Shown here: positions 27,228 to 35,487 of the stretch, piece by piece
Position numbering within the stretch: position 1 is the stretch's first letter
How the letters are laid out: each line of letters starts with the position of its first letter
The notes under the pieces: model-generated
Database searches by the model: none
What the model was told of the DNA's origin: nothing
What the model saw: the letters and a program-made list of their open reading frames with translations, nothing else
Program-made: the position numbers and the translations under genes
From: Paludibacter sp.
Lineage (GTDB): Bacteria; Bacteroidota; Bacteroidia; Bacteroidales; Paludibacteraceae
Direction: 5' to 3'
Assembly (NCBI GenBank): GCA_028710895.1
Contig: JAQTTH010000001.1
Coordinates: 186,001-250,000, forward strand
DNA length: 64,000 bases

Positions 27228-27980
27228 ATGACAAACGAAGGCATGGTGCTTCGCACCGAACATCTATTCAAAAAATACGGTAAACGTACGGTTGTTAACG
27301 ACGTATCAATCAATGTAAAGCAAGGAGAAATTGTTGGTTTGCTTGGACCTAATGGTGCAGGAAAAACAACCACTTTTTATATGACAACAGGTTTGGTAAC
27401 TCCAAACTCAGGGAAAATTTTCCTGAACGATGAGGAAATTACCAAATTCCCTGTTTACCGACGCGCTCAAAAAGGTATCGGTTACCTGGCTCAAGAAGCA
27501 TCTGTTTTCCGTAAAATGACTGTTGAAGATAACATCAAATCGGTATTAGAAATGACTAAGTTCACAAAGACAGAACAGAAAGAAAAGCTTGAAATGCTTA
27601 TTTCTGAGTTTAACCTGGAGCATGTTCGCAAAAATATTGGTGATCGTCTTTCGGGGGGGGAACGCCGGCGTACCGAGATTGCCCGCTGTTTGGCCATTGA
27701 ACCTCGCTTTATAATGCTCGATGAACCTTTTGCCGGCGTAGATCCAATTGCAGTGCAAGATATTCAGGACATTGTTTGGAAGCTGAAAGATAAAAATATC
27801 GGTATTCTGATTACCGACCACAATGTGGATGAAACGCTCACAATCACCGACAGGGCTTATCTGCTTTTCGAAGGGAAAATTTTGTTTCAGGGAACTTCTA
27901 AAGAGCTTGCTGACAATCCCGTTGTGCGTGAAAAATATCTCGGTCGCGATTTTGAGCTAAAGACTAAAACAAGAATCTAG
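27228..27980 (+). CDS. lptB: LPS export ABC transporter ATPase LptB
   Basis: Energises transport of lipopolysaccharide from the inner to the outer membrane with LptFG. From the ATG at 27228 it is 250 aa: Walker A GPNGAGKT (40-47), Q-loop [18 protein letters not shown] (typical LptB), signature LSGGERRR, Walker [14 protein letters not shown], and H-loop ITDHN. A second ATG at 27243 (MVLRTEHLF) is possible. The longer frame is ruled out by the promoter overlapping its start. It leads an operon with a GNAT gene (3-base gap) and rnz (23-base gap). Confidence 0.95.
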   Translation: MTNEGMVLRTEHLFKKYGKRTVVNDVSINVKQGEIVGLLGPNGAGKTTTFYMTTGLVTPNSGKIFLNDEEITKFPVYRRAQKGIGYLAQEASVFRKMTVEDNIKSVLEMTKFTKTEQKEKLEMLISEFNLEHVRKNIGDRLSGGERRRTEIARCLAIEPRFIMLDEPFAGVDPIAVQDIQDIVWKLKDKNIGILITDHNVDETLTITDRAYLLFEGKILFQGTSKELADNPVVREKYLGRDFELKTKTRI

Positions 27981-27983
27981 GTA

Positions 27984-28547
27984 ATGAGTAAGCAGGTAAG
28001 ATTGTATGTTAACAACGACATTCTTTTAAAAGAAATTGGATTGGAAGATGTTGAAGCTATTTTTCATACAATCGATGCCGAGCGTGAATATCTGGCTGAA
28101 TGGTTGCCTTTTGTTGAACTTACCCAGGATATTTCATTCACGCAGAAATATGTTGAAAGTTACATAGCCACGGAAGAAAAAGATTTGACCTGCGTCATTT
28201 TCTACAAGCAAAAATTTGTTGGATTGGTCGGGTTAAAAGATACAGATTACGATAATTTGAAGGTTGAAATAGGTTATTGGCTTTCAGAACCGTTTCAACA
28301 CAAAGGAATTATTACAGGTTCATGCAGCGCTTTAATTAATTACGTGTTTAAAGAACTAAAAATGAACCGAATTCAACTGAAAGCCGCAACGGGAAACATT
28401 AAAAGTCAGGCGGTTGCTGAACGATTAGGTTTTACCCGCGAAGGAATTGAGCGAGATGGTGAACTTCACAGCCGTGGTTTTGTTGATTTGGTTGTATTCG
28501 GTTTACTGCAGAAAGATTGGACACCCAAAAAAGACGTAATAAGCTAA
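27984..28547 (+). CDS. GNAT N-acetyltransferase, RimJ/RimL type
   Basis: A 187-aa acetyltransferase resembling ribosomal-protein serine acetyltransferases (RimL/YdaF). It shows LAEWLPFVELTQD near the N-terminus, IGYWLSEPFQHKGIITGSC (acetyl-CoA loop, about 93-111), and the C-terminal ATGNIKSQAVAERLGFTREG typical of this branch. The target may be a ribosomal protein N-terminus or a small metabolite; sequence does not decide. Its position between lptB and rnz, with minimal gaps, indicates co-transcription. Confidence 0.88.
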   Translation: MSKQVRLYVNNDILLKEIGLEDVEAIFHTIDAEREYLAEWLPFVELTQDISFTQKYVESYIATEEKDLTCVIFYKQKFVGLVGLKDTDYDNLKVEIGYWLSEPFQHKGIITGSCSALINYVFKELKMNRIQLKAATGNIKSQAVAERLGFTREGIERDGELHSRGFVDLVVFGLLQKDWTPKKDVIS

Positions 28548-28570
28548 TTTTCCCCATTTAGCACAATTTC

Positions 28571-29485
28571 ATGCAAAAAGCAACACTTTCCATTTTAGGT
28601 TGTGGGTCAGCACTTCCAACTCACAAGAATTTCCCCACCTCGCAAGTCATTGAAATTCGCGACAAGCAATTTATGATTGATTGTGGTGAAGGAACTCAAA
28701 TTCGAATGCGTCAGATGGGACTCAGAACAAATCGTTTGGGGCATATCTTTATTTCTCACCTGCATGGAGATCATTGTTTTGGACTAATTGGATTGATTTC
28801 TACCTTTGGCATGCTGAATCGCACAGCAGAACTTCATATCCATGCTCAATCTGATTTAGAAAAAATATTACAACCTCAATTACAATACTTTTGCAACGAT
28901 TTACCTTTCAGCATTATTTTCCACACTATCAATCCAAGAAAAAACGAATTGATTTATGAAGATCGTTCGGTAAGTGTATTTTCCATTCCGTTGAAACATC
29001 GGGTTCCGTGTTGTGGTTTTTTGTTTGAAGAAAAACCCCGTGATCGCCATATTATTCGCGAAATGATTGATTTCTACCGTATTCCTACCTGGCGTATTCC
29101 CAAAATAAAACAAGGCGAAGATTTTGTAACCGAAGAAGACGAGATTATTCCAAACGCTCAACTTACGAAAGCCGGTGATAAACCTAAACGCTATGCATAT
29201 TGCTCAGACACAGCTTATAGCGAAAAAATCATTCCAATCATTGAAGGTGTTGACTGCTTGTATCACGAAGCAACATTTATGGAAGATGAAGCAGTTCGTT
29301 CCAAGCAAACAGAACACTCTACAGCCCGACAAGCTGCTACCATTGCCATGAAAGCGAATGTAAAGAAACTAATAATTGGGCATTATTCTGCCCGCTACAT
29401 AAATCAAAACGAATTGCTGAATGAGGCAAAAGCAGTGTTTGAAAATACAATACTGGGGGAAGATATGAAAGTGTATGAAATCTAG
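28571..29485 (+). CDS. rnz: ribonuclease Z
   Basis: A metallo-beta-lactamase endonuclease that cuts the 3' trailer of tRNA precursors. 304 aa; GCGSALPT at the N-terminus and the zinc motif SHLHGDH (H63, H65, D67, H68); further ligands in LKHRVPCCGFLF, YCSDTAY and the HST/GHYSARY C-terminal segments. The length fits the short bacterial form. It ends the lptB operon before a strong terminator. Confidence 0.95.
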   Translation: MQKATLSILGCGSALPTHKNFPTSQVIEIRDKQFMIDCGEGTQIRMRQMGLRTNRLGHIFISHLHGDHCFGLIGLISTFGMLNRTAELHIHAQSDLEKILQPQLQYFCNDLPFSIIFHTINPRKNELIYEDRSVSVFSIPLKHRVPCCGFLFEEKPRDRHIIREMIDFYRIPTWRIPKIKQGEDFVTEEDEIIPNAQLTKAGDKPKRYAYCSDTAYSEKIIPIIEGVDCLYHEATFMEDEAVRSKQTEHSTARQAATIAMKANVKKLIIGHYSARYINQNELLNEAKAVFENTILGEDMKVYEI

Positions 29486-29500
29486 AAACAGAATTTCAGG

Positions 29501-29537
29501 AAACAAATGAGGCGGTAAATTACCGCCTCATTTGTTT
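29501..29537. terminator. bidirectional intrinsic terminator
   Basis: Seventeen-base perfect arms (29501-29517, 29521-29537) with a 3-base loop; A run and T run on the two sides. Shared by rnz and the converging era operon. Confidence 0.9.
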
Positions 29538-29554
29538 ATTATTATTTTCAATTT

Positions 29555-29809
29555 CTATCTTTTGAAAATACCTCGGAGGGTTCGCATAATTTTAAAGCCA
29601 ATCATCACGCCATCAACCATATTCAGACCTTTGCTGAATGCTTTAAAAGCATAAGTTGAGAAAGTTGCAGGTGAAAGCAAATGCTGAGTTGATGCTGAAA
29701 TCTGTTGTCTCTGATCCTGAATTTGTTCTTTTAATTCTGCTTTTCGCACAACTAAATAATCAAGATCAATCTGTTGTTTCTTGGGCATTGCAGTTGGTAC
29801 TATCTTCAT
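29555..29809 (-). CDS. small hypothetical protein, last gene of the era operon
   Basis: An 84-aa protein with an N-terminal charged, coiled-coil-prone half (VVRKAELKEQIQDQRQQIS) and a C-terminal amphipathic or weakly hydrophobic part (MVDGVMIGFKIMRTLRGIF). Its start overlaps the stop of the holin-like gene by four bases, so the two are translationally coupled. I do not recognise a named family. The coupling with a phage-holin-3-like membrane protein and a YtxH protein suggests an envelope-stress or membrane role. Confidence 0.75.
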   Translation of the reverse strand: MKIVPTAMPKKQQIDLDYLVVRKAELKEQIQDQRQQISASTQHLLSPATFSTYAFKAFSKGLNMVDGVMIGFKIMRTLRGIFKR

Positions 29810-30171
29810 AAGTCTTCTTTATTTTTCAGAAACAGGTTAGAAAGAAAACGAACTAATGGATTGATAACAATACGTTTTCGATATATCATAAAGAGAGCTA
29901 TCAAAAGCACATAAATACCTGTAATTATGGCAAAACTAAGAGCCAAACTACCAAATAATGGTTGAAGCGCATAAGCCAACGAGAAAAATAAGTAGAATAA
30001 TGCAGCAATAACCAACACCATTACAATGCCTATTATCAGCAAGGTAGAAAGCAAGATTGTCAGCTTTTCAACAAATTCAACCTTTACATATTCCGTTTGA
30101 AGTTCAACGTATTTCTTTACATCGTCGTACAATTGTTGAAAATTGTCAGCGGGTTCATGATTATTTGCCAT
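29806..30171 (-). CDS. putative Actinobacteriophage-holin/YqjE-like membrane protein
   Basis: A 121-aa protein with a soluble N-terminal coiled segment (NFQQLYDDVKKYVELQTEYVK; about 11-31) and two hydrophobic helices (about 41-68 and 78-98). This layout is that of the phage holin 3-6/YqjE (DUF1469) family, chromosomal proteins of unknown role in spite of the name. It overlaps the following gene by 4 bases and lies 20 bases after the YtxH gene. No prophage genes surround it, so a lysis function is unlikely. Confidence 0.8.
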   Translation of the reverse strand: MANNHEPADNFQQLYDDVKKYVELQTEYVKVEFVEKLTILLSTLLIIGIVMVLVIAALFYLFFSLAYALQPLFGSLALSFAIITGIYVLLIALFMIYRKRIVINPLVRFLSNLFLKNKEDL

Positions 30172-30191
30172 ACTAATAGCCTATTAATGAA

Positions 30192-30401
30192 TCATTTTTG
30201 TTCTGCATTCACCTGCGATTTGATTTCATCAACCAAATCATCCATTTCATCTCTAGATAGTTTAATGCCTCTCTTTTCGAGTGCATCAACAATTTTCTTA
30301 CGGGTTTCCTCGCCACTTTCGGGAGCAAATAAAACCCCTAAAATGCCACCAACTACAGCGCCACCTAAAAACGCTGCTATTATACCAACCGAATTTTTCA
30401 T
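30192..30401 (-). CDS. YtxH-domain protein
   Basis: A 69-aa protein with one N-terminal membrane helix rich in glycine (IIAAFLGGAVVGGILGVLFAP) followed by PESGEETRKKI, the YtxH hallmark, and a charged helical tail. YtxH proteins are linked to general stress responses in other bacteria. Placed between era and the holin-like gene in a tight minus-strand operon. Confidence 0.88.
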   Translation of the reverse strand: MKNSVGIIAAFLGGAVVGGILGVLFAPESGEETRKKIVDALEKRGIKLSRDEMDDLVDEIKSQVNAEQK

Positions 30402-30426
30402 GATGCAACTTATTTAATTGTTTATT

Positions 30427-31311
30427 TTAGTCACTCAAATTATAACCGAAACCTTTTAGTTTCATATCTTTATTTCGCCAGTCTTTTTCGACTTTCACAA
30501 ATAACTCCAGAAACACTTTTTTGTCGAAAAACACTTCCATATCCTTCCGGGCTTCTGTTCCTACTTTTTTCAACGATTTTCCACCGTGCCCGATCAGGAT
30601 TCCTTTTTGCGAATCACGCTCGGCGTAGATCACGGCATTTATGCGAATTAAACGCTCATCTTCCTGAAATTGTTCCACTTCCACTTCTACCGAATAAGGA
30701 ATTTCCTTATCATAATTCATCAAAATTTTCTCGCGGATTATTTCGGTCACAAAGAATTTTGCCGGTTTATCAGTCAACTGATCTTTGTCGAAAAATGCAG
30801 GTGATTCCGGTAAAAGTCCTTTAATGCGACCAAACAAAGCATCTACATTGAATTTTTCGAGAGCCGATATTGGATATATTTCGGCTTTGGGAAGAAGTAC
30901 CTTCCATTTTTCGACCAACGCAATGAGTTTATCTTCGTCAATCAAATCAATTTTGTTAATCACAAGTAAAAGTGGAGCAGGATTCATCTTTACTTTTTCA
31001 ACAAAATCTTCATTTTTCTCGTATGAGTCGAAAACGTCAGTCACATACAACAACACATCAGCATCCGTAAGTGCCGAACGCGAGAAATTAAGCATGGATT
31101 CCTGCAGGCGATAATTGGGCTTCAGTACGCCGGGAGTATCAGAGTAAACAATTTGAAAATCTTCTCCGTTCACAATACCCAAAATACGGTGGCGGGTAGT
31201 TTGTGCTTTGGATGTGATAATCGAAATTCGTTCACCCACCAAGGCGTTCATCAATGTTGATTTACCTACGTTGGGATTGCCTACAATATTTACGAAACCT
31301 GATTTATGCAT
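30427..31311 (-). CDS. era: GTPase Era
   Basis: An essential GTPase that binds the 3' end of 16S rRNA during 30S assembly. 294 aa. G1 GNPNVGKST (11-19), G3 DTPGVL, G4 NKID, and a C-terminal KH domain with the IRINAVIYAERDSQKGILIGHGGKSLKKVG region. Length is standard. A minus-strand TATCTTTG (complement of 31341-31348) lies about 30 bases upstream. It heads an operon with three small membrane-related genes. Confidence 0.97.
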   Translation of the reverse strand: MHKSGFVNIVGNPNVGKSTLMNALVGERISIITSKAQTTRHRILGIVNGEDFQIVYSDTPGVLKPNYRLQESMLNFSRSALTDADVLLYVTDVFDSYEKNEDFVEKVKMNPAPLLLVINKIDLIDEDKLIALVEKWKVLLPKAEIYPISALEKFNVDALFGRIKGLLPESPAFFDKDQLTDKPAKFFVTEIIREKILMNYDKEIPYSVEVEVEQFQEDERLIRINAVIYAERDSQKGILIGHGGKSLKKVGTEARKDMEVFFDKKVFLELFVKVEKDWRNKDMKLKGFGYNLSD

Positions 31312-31376
31312 GGTTTATGAATTATCTGTTCTTTTTTTTGCAAAGATACGATATTTTACGCAGATGTAAAATTGAA

Positions 31377-31406
31377 GTTGAATTTCATGGATTTTTACTA
31401 TATTTG
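31377..31406 (+). promoter_or_regulatory. possible promoter of the histidine kinase gene
   Basis: TATATTTG at 31399-31406 matches the -7 box; GTTG at 31377-31380, 18 bases away, is a partial -33 match. It would give a leader of about 35-40 bases. Confidence 0.45.
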
Positions 31407-31449
31407 ACCCTCGTACCAGGTAAATTATTTCAATCAGATTTTACTCCGA

Positions 31450-32619
31450 ATGAGGCTTCATATCAACAAACTATACGAATTGACACGCCATTTAAAGTTG
31501 GTGTTTATTGTAATTGCGGCAGCTATTATTTTGGCATCTACCTATTTCACCAACCGTTTGGCAAATTCATTAGCTGCCGAAGAACAGAAAAAGGTAGAAA
31601 TTTGGGCCGAAGCTACCCATCAATCCATTATTGCCGACGAAAACACCGATATTACATTTATTTCAAGCATCATTCAGGGAAATACAACTATTCCGGTTAT
31701 CATGACTGATGAAAAGAACAATGTAATCGGTTCACTGAATATTGAAGAACCCAAAACAAATATTGAGCAATTTTACACTAAAAAGATTGAACAGTTTAAA
31801 GCGCACCGGCCTGCAATCATGTTTAAACTGGACAATACTGTACAATATTTATATTACGATGACTCTTTGTTCCTCAAGCAATTATATTATTTCCCATACA
31901 TTCAGCTAGGCGTAATTATCATTTTTCTGTTGGTGGCATTTTTTGCATTTTCAGGCACCAAAAAGGCTGAACAAAATCAGGTTTGGGTTGGACTATCGAA
32001 AGAAACAGCTCACCAACTAGGCACTCCAATTTCTTCATTATTAGCCTGGGTTGATTTACTCAAAATGAGGCATCAGGACGATAACCTTATCGGAGAAATG
32101 GAAAAAGACGTAAACCGACTCGGAATCATTGCTGAACGGTTTTCCAAAATTGGATCGAAACCTGATTTGCAATTAGTTAATCTGAATGAAACGCTTCAGA
32201 ATGCAGTTCAATACATGAGTAATCGTACATCTCAAAAAGTGCTGATTCAGTGCCATTTCCCTCATGGAGAAGCTGTATTTATCAAATTGAATGTACCACT
32301 TTTTGAATGGGTTATCGAAAATCTGTGCAAAAATGCAATTGATGCTATGGATGGTGTTGGGAGTATTGATATCTCAGTATTTGCAAAAAACGATGAAATT
32401 GTAATCGATGTAAAAGATACAGGAAAAGGAATTGAAAAAGGCAAATTCAAAGTTGTATTTACACCCGGATTCACAACAAAGAAAAGAGGCTGGGGGCTTG
32501 GTCTTTCGCTTGCTAAACGCATTATCGAGGAATATCACGGTGGAAAAATATTCGTAAAACAATCCGAAATTAACGTCGGAACCGTATTTCGTATTATTTT
32601 AAGGGAAATTCCGACATAA
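31450..32619 (+). CDS. membrane sensor histidine kinase (orphan)
   Basis: A 389-aa sensor kinase. Membrane helices at about 15-34 and 150-168 flank a periplasmic sensor region of about 115 residues. The H-box SKETAHQLGTPISSLLAW carries phospho-acceptor H188; the QLGTP form is typical of a Bacteroidota subgroup. N-box ENLCKNAIDAM, G1 DTGKGI, F/G2 RGWGLGLSLAKRI follow. There is no HAMP or PAS domain. No response regulator is nearby, so the partner is encoded elsewhere. Signal unknown. Confidence 0.93.
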   Translation: MRLHINKLYELTRHLKLVFIVIAAAIILASTYFTNRLANSLAAEEQKKVEIWAEATHQSIIADENTDITFISSIIQGNTTIPVIMTDEKNNVIGSLNIEEPKTNIEQFYTKKIEQFKAHRPAIMFKLDNTVQYLYYDDSLFLKQLYYFPYIQLGVIIIFLLVAFFAFSGTKKAEQNQVWVGLSKETAHQLGTPISSLLAWVDLLKMRHQDDNLIGEMEKDVNRLGIIAERFSKIGSKPDLQLVNLNETLQNAVQYMSNRTSQKVLIQCHFPHGEAVFIKLNVPLFEWVIENLCKNAIDAMDGVGSIDISVFAKNDEIVIDVKDTGKGIEKGKFKVVFTPGFTTKKRGWGLGLSLAKRIIEEYHGGKIFVKQSEINVGTVFRIILREIPT

Positions 32620-32752
32620 AAAGGTTATAGAGCAACTCAATAATTGCATTCTAAATCAATATTATTAGTTGATATACTGAACTTTAATACTTAAATTCGA
32701 ATAAATTACGCAAAATAGAAAAGAAACTATTTTATAATAGAACATATTTTTG

Positions 32753-32760
32753 TACCTTTG
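32753..32760 (+). promoter_or_regulatory. -7 box of the yceD-rpmF operon
   Basis: TACCTTTG lies 26 bases before the start codon; a TTTA at 32731-32734 with an 18-base spacer is a near match to the -33 box. Confidence 0.5.
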
Positions 32761-32785
32761 CGCGGTTTTAAATGTCAAGTGAATA

Positions 32786-33361
32786 ATGTCAAAATTTGAG
32801 CTGTATAATATAGTATTAAAGGATTTAGATACTGAAACACGCACGTTTGAGTTCGACTTAGACGAAGTGTATTTCAAGAAAATTGATAGTCCGGAAGTAC
32901 AAAAAGGAGATGTGAAAGCTAAGGTAAGCGTTCAAAAGAAGTTGAGTACGTTTGAGTTACAGTTTACATTAGAAGGATCTGTAATCATTCCTTGCGATCG
33001 TTGCCTAGATGATATGGTGCAACCTATTCACTACAAAGAAAAACTGCAGGTAAAATTTGGCGACAAATTTGCTGAAGAAGACGAAATTGTGATTATCCCC
33101 GAATCGGATGGAGCAATTAATATAGCCTGGTTTTTGTACGAATTTATCGTTTTAAACATTCCGATAAAACATGTTCACCCTACAGGGGAATGTAACAAAA
33201 CGATGGTTACTAAACTTAAAAGACACATTACACGTCAGAAAGATGACGATGACGATGATACTTCGTCAATCGAAATAGATGATGATGACGATTTTTCAAC
33301 AGACGAAATACAGACAGACCCGCGATGGGACGGTTTGCAAAATATAACAGAAAACAATTAA
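32786..33361 (+). CDS. yceD: YceD/DUF177 protein
   Basis: A 191-aa cytoplasmic protein of the DUF177 family, implicated in 23S rRNA biogenesis. The family motif PCDRCLDDM has C70 and C73. The tail (about 153-178) is unusually acidic, with runs of aspartate, which is common in Bacteroidota versions. It sits 12 bases before rpmF, the arrangement conserved across bacteria, and supports the assignment independently of sequence. Confidence 0.92.
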   Translation: MSKFELYNIVLKDLDTETRTFEFDLDEVYFKKIDSPEVQKGDVKAKVSVQKKLSTFELQFTLEGSVIIPCDRCLDDMVQPIHYKEKLQVKFGDKFAEEDEIVIIPESDGAINIAWFLYEFIVLNIPIKHVHPTGECNKTMVTKLKRHITRQKDDDDDDTSSIEIDDDDDFSTDEIQTDPRWDGLQNITENN

Positions 33362-33373
33362 ATAACAACTAAG

Positions 33374-33559
33374 ATGGCACATCCTAAGAGAAAAATTTCG
33401 AAACAAAGAGCAAGAACAAGAAGAACTCATTATAAAGCAGTAGCTCCAACATTGGCAACTTGCTCAAATTGCGGTGCAGCTCATATCTACCATACTGTTT
33501 GCGGCGAATGTGGCTATTACAGAGGTAAATTAGCTATCGAAAAATTGGCAACTGTTTAA
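33374..33559 (+). CDS. rpmF: 50S ribosomal protein bL32
   Basis: A 61-aa ribosomal protein. MAHPKRKISKQRARTRR is the standard N-terminus. A zinc ribbon is intact with C30, C33, C43 and C46, so this is the zinc-binding form. Lies between yceD and fabH. Confidence 0.98.
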   Translation: MAHPKRKISKQRARTRRTHYKAVAPTLATCSNCGAAHIYHTVCGECGYYRGKLAIEKLATV

Positions 33560-33656
33560 TTCAAACAGCCACTTGCTAAAAAATAGATTATAAATATAAA
33601 GTTAAGCTCTAAACAACCATTTAGGGCTTGATTTTTATGTACTTAATATAACACTT

Positions 33657-34655
33657 ATGTCTAAAATTAATGCTGTTATTACAGGTATTGGAGGATACGT
33701 TCCTGAATATATTCTGAATAACCAAGAACTTAGCACCATGATGGATACGAACGACGAGTGGATAACCACCCGCGTTGGAATCAAGGAACGCCGTATTTTG
33801 AAAGAACCAAATACAGGTACTTCCTTTCTGGCTGCTAAAGCGATTGAAGATTTATTTTCAAAAACCGGAACAAAACCTGAAGAGATTGATTTGGTAATTT
33901 GCGGAACAACTACTCCTGACCATATTTATCCATCTTGTGCTTCTATGGCTGCCGATAAAGTTGGTATAAAAAATGCCTTAGCTTTCGACCTTCAAGCAGC
34001 ATGTTCGGGTTTTATTGTTGCACTTTCAACTGCAACGAGCTTTATTGAATCCGGAAAATACAAAAAGGTATTGGTTATGGGAGCTGAAAAAATGTCTTCG
34101 ATAACTGATTATACCGACCGTACAACGGCGCCACTATTTGGTGACGGCGCAGCCGTGGTATTATTGGAACCAACAACCGAGGATTATGGAGTTGTTGATT
34201 CATTAATTTACACCGATGGCGTTGGTATGAAACATTTACATATCAAAGCAGGAGGTTCTGCTATACCTACTTCGAAAGAAACTGTTGAGCAAGGACTGCA
34301 ATATACTTACCAGGAAGGTACAAACGTATACAAATACGCTGTAACCAATATGGCTGAAGTATCGGCTGATATTATGGAGAAAAACGGACTTAGCAACGAG
34401 GATGTTGCATGGTTAGTTCCTCATCAGGCAAACCTGCGCATCATTGATGCAGTTGTTAACCGTACAAAAGTTGATTACGATAAAGTAGTTATCAATATCG
34501 ACCATTTCGGAAACACTTCTGCTGCCAGTATTCCACTCGGTATGTGGGAATGGGAAAAGAAATTCAAAAAAGGCGATAACATTATTCTGACTGCTTTCGG
34601 AGCAGGGTTTACATGGGGAGCTGTTTATTTGAAATGGGCTTACGACACCAAGTAG
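33657..34655 (+). CDS. fabH: beta-ketoacyl-ACP synthase III
   Basis: Starts fatty acid synthesis by condensing acyl-CoA with malonyl-ACP. 332 aa, with the catalytic triad C116 (QAACSGF), H256 (VPHQANLRI) and N286 (FGNTSAAS). The usual neighbour plsX is absent between rpmF and fabH; only a 97-base gap lies there. A Bacteroidota chromosome often carries more than one FabH, so which acyl primer it uses cannot be told. Confidence 0.96.
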   Translation: MSKINAVITGIGGYVPEYILNNQELSTMMDTNDEWITTRVGIKERRILKEPNTGTSFLAAKAIEDLFSKTGTKPEEIDLVICGTTTPDHIYPSCASMAADKVGIKNALAFDLQAACSGFIVALSTATSFIESGKYKKVLVMGAEKMSSITDYTDRTTAPLFGDGAAVVLLEPTTEDYGVVDSLIYTDGVGMKHLHIKAGGSAIPTSKETVEQGLQYTYQEGTNVYKYAVTNMAEVSADIMEKNGLSNEDVAWLVPHQANLRIIDAVVNRTKVDYDKVVINIDHFGNTSAASIPLGMWEWEKKFKKGDNIILTAFGAGFTWGAVYLKWAYDTK

Positions 34656-34670
34656 AGATATTCTCAAATA

Positions 34671-34707
34671 AAAAAACTGCCGAACTAAATTAGTTCGGCA
34701 GTTTTTT
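34671..34707. terminator. bidirectional intrinsic terminator
   Basis: Seventeen-base perfect arms (34671-34687, 34691-34707), 3-base loop, A run then T run, between fabH and the converging methyltransferase gene. Confidence 0.9.
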
Positions 34708-34719
34708 TATTTGTTTTCG

Positions 34720-35433
34720 TTATTTTGTATTCTGCAATCGCTCATTCGCAATTGCACAAAACTCTTCACTCAACTCAAATCCGACATAGTTACGTTTCAA
34801 CATTTTAGCAGCCACGGCAGTACTTCCTGAACCCATAAACGGATCGAGAATTAAATCGCCCGGATTCGTGCTTATTTCGATAAATGGCAGGCAAACTTTG
34901 AGTGGTTTTTGAGTTTTATGTTTGGTGCGTTCTTTTCCCATGCATATGGGTGCTTGTATGAAATTGTGCATATCATTCACAGGTTTGTGATTCCAGGTTT
35001 TTGGAGTTCCTTTGGAAAAATGCACAAGCATTTCCATACTGTTTGCATACATTTTACGGGTATAGATGGCCGGAAAAGGATTTGTTTTATGCCAATGTAT
35101 GACTTTCCGAAACTGAAAGCCAACCCGTTCAACCATCCGGTTCAGATACGAAACAAAATCGTCGCCACACCACAAATAACCGGCAGCACCGGGCTTACAA
35201 ACCCGAAAACATTCAATCAAAACTTCTTCCAAAAATTGCAAATAATGCTCTTCCGAATCGAACCCATCAAACTCAAATTCGGTTACAACGTCTTTGTGAT
35301 TTTTCAAACCCTGCACATTTTGAGCCCGATACTGATAATAAGGCGGATCGGTAAATAACAAATCAACAGACTCATCCGGCAAAAGTTTTAAACCTTCGAG
35401 ACACGATTGATGATATATTTTGTTGATTTCCAT
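34720..35433 (-). CDS. orphan DNA adenine/cytosine-N4 methyltransferase, beta class
   Basis: A 237-aa DNA amino-methyltransferase. Catalytic motif IV is DPPY (29-32) at the N-terminus; the AdoMet motif I DPFMGSGST (197-205) lies near the C-terminus, preceded by HKTQKPLKV. This IV-to-I order defines the beta class. The small size leaves room for only a short target recognition region (about 85-170). No restriction endonuclease gene is adjacent, so it is either regulatory or a remnant of a restriction system. Base and target sequence are not predictable from this. Confidence 0.9.
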   Translation of the reverse strand: MEINKIYHQSCLEGLKLLPDESVDLLFTDPPYYQYRAQNVQGLKNHKDVVTEFEFDGFDSEEHYLQFLEEVLIECFRVCKPGAAGYLWCGDDFVSYLNRMVERVGFQFRKVIHWHKTNPFPAIYTRKMYANSMEMLVHFSKGTPKTWNHKPVNDMHNFIQAPICMGKERTKHKTQKPLKVCLPFIEISTNPGDLILDPFMGSGSTAVAAKMLKRNYVGFELSEEFCAIANERLQNTK

Positions 35434-35452
35434 AAGTGATTAAGGCAGCAGT

Positions 35453-35487
35453 ATGAATTATGAATTATGAATTATGAATTATGAATT
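35453..35487. repeat. five tandem copies of a 7-base unit
   Basis: ATGAATT repeated five times without interruption between the methyltransferase and meaB genes; the last copy overlaps the meaB stop codon. Seven is not a multiple of three, so length changes would not preserve a frame but only move the stop context. Confidence 0.9.

Noticed and set aside
29806-30171. Prophage lysis gene (holin)
   Set aside because: The holin-like name is only a family label; no other phage genes are near and the gene sits in the era operon.
31254-31709. Plus-strand frame overlapping era and the histidine kinase start
   Set aside because: Overlaps two well-supported genes and encodes a composition typical of a shadow frame.
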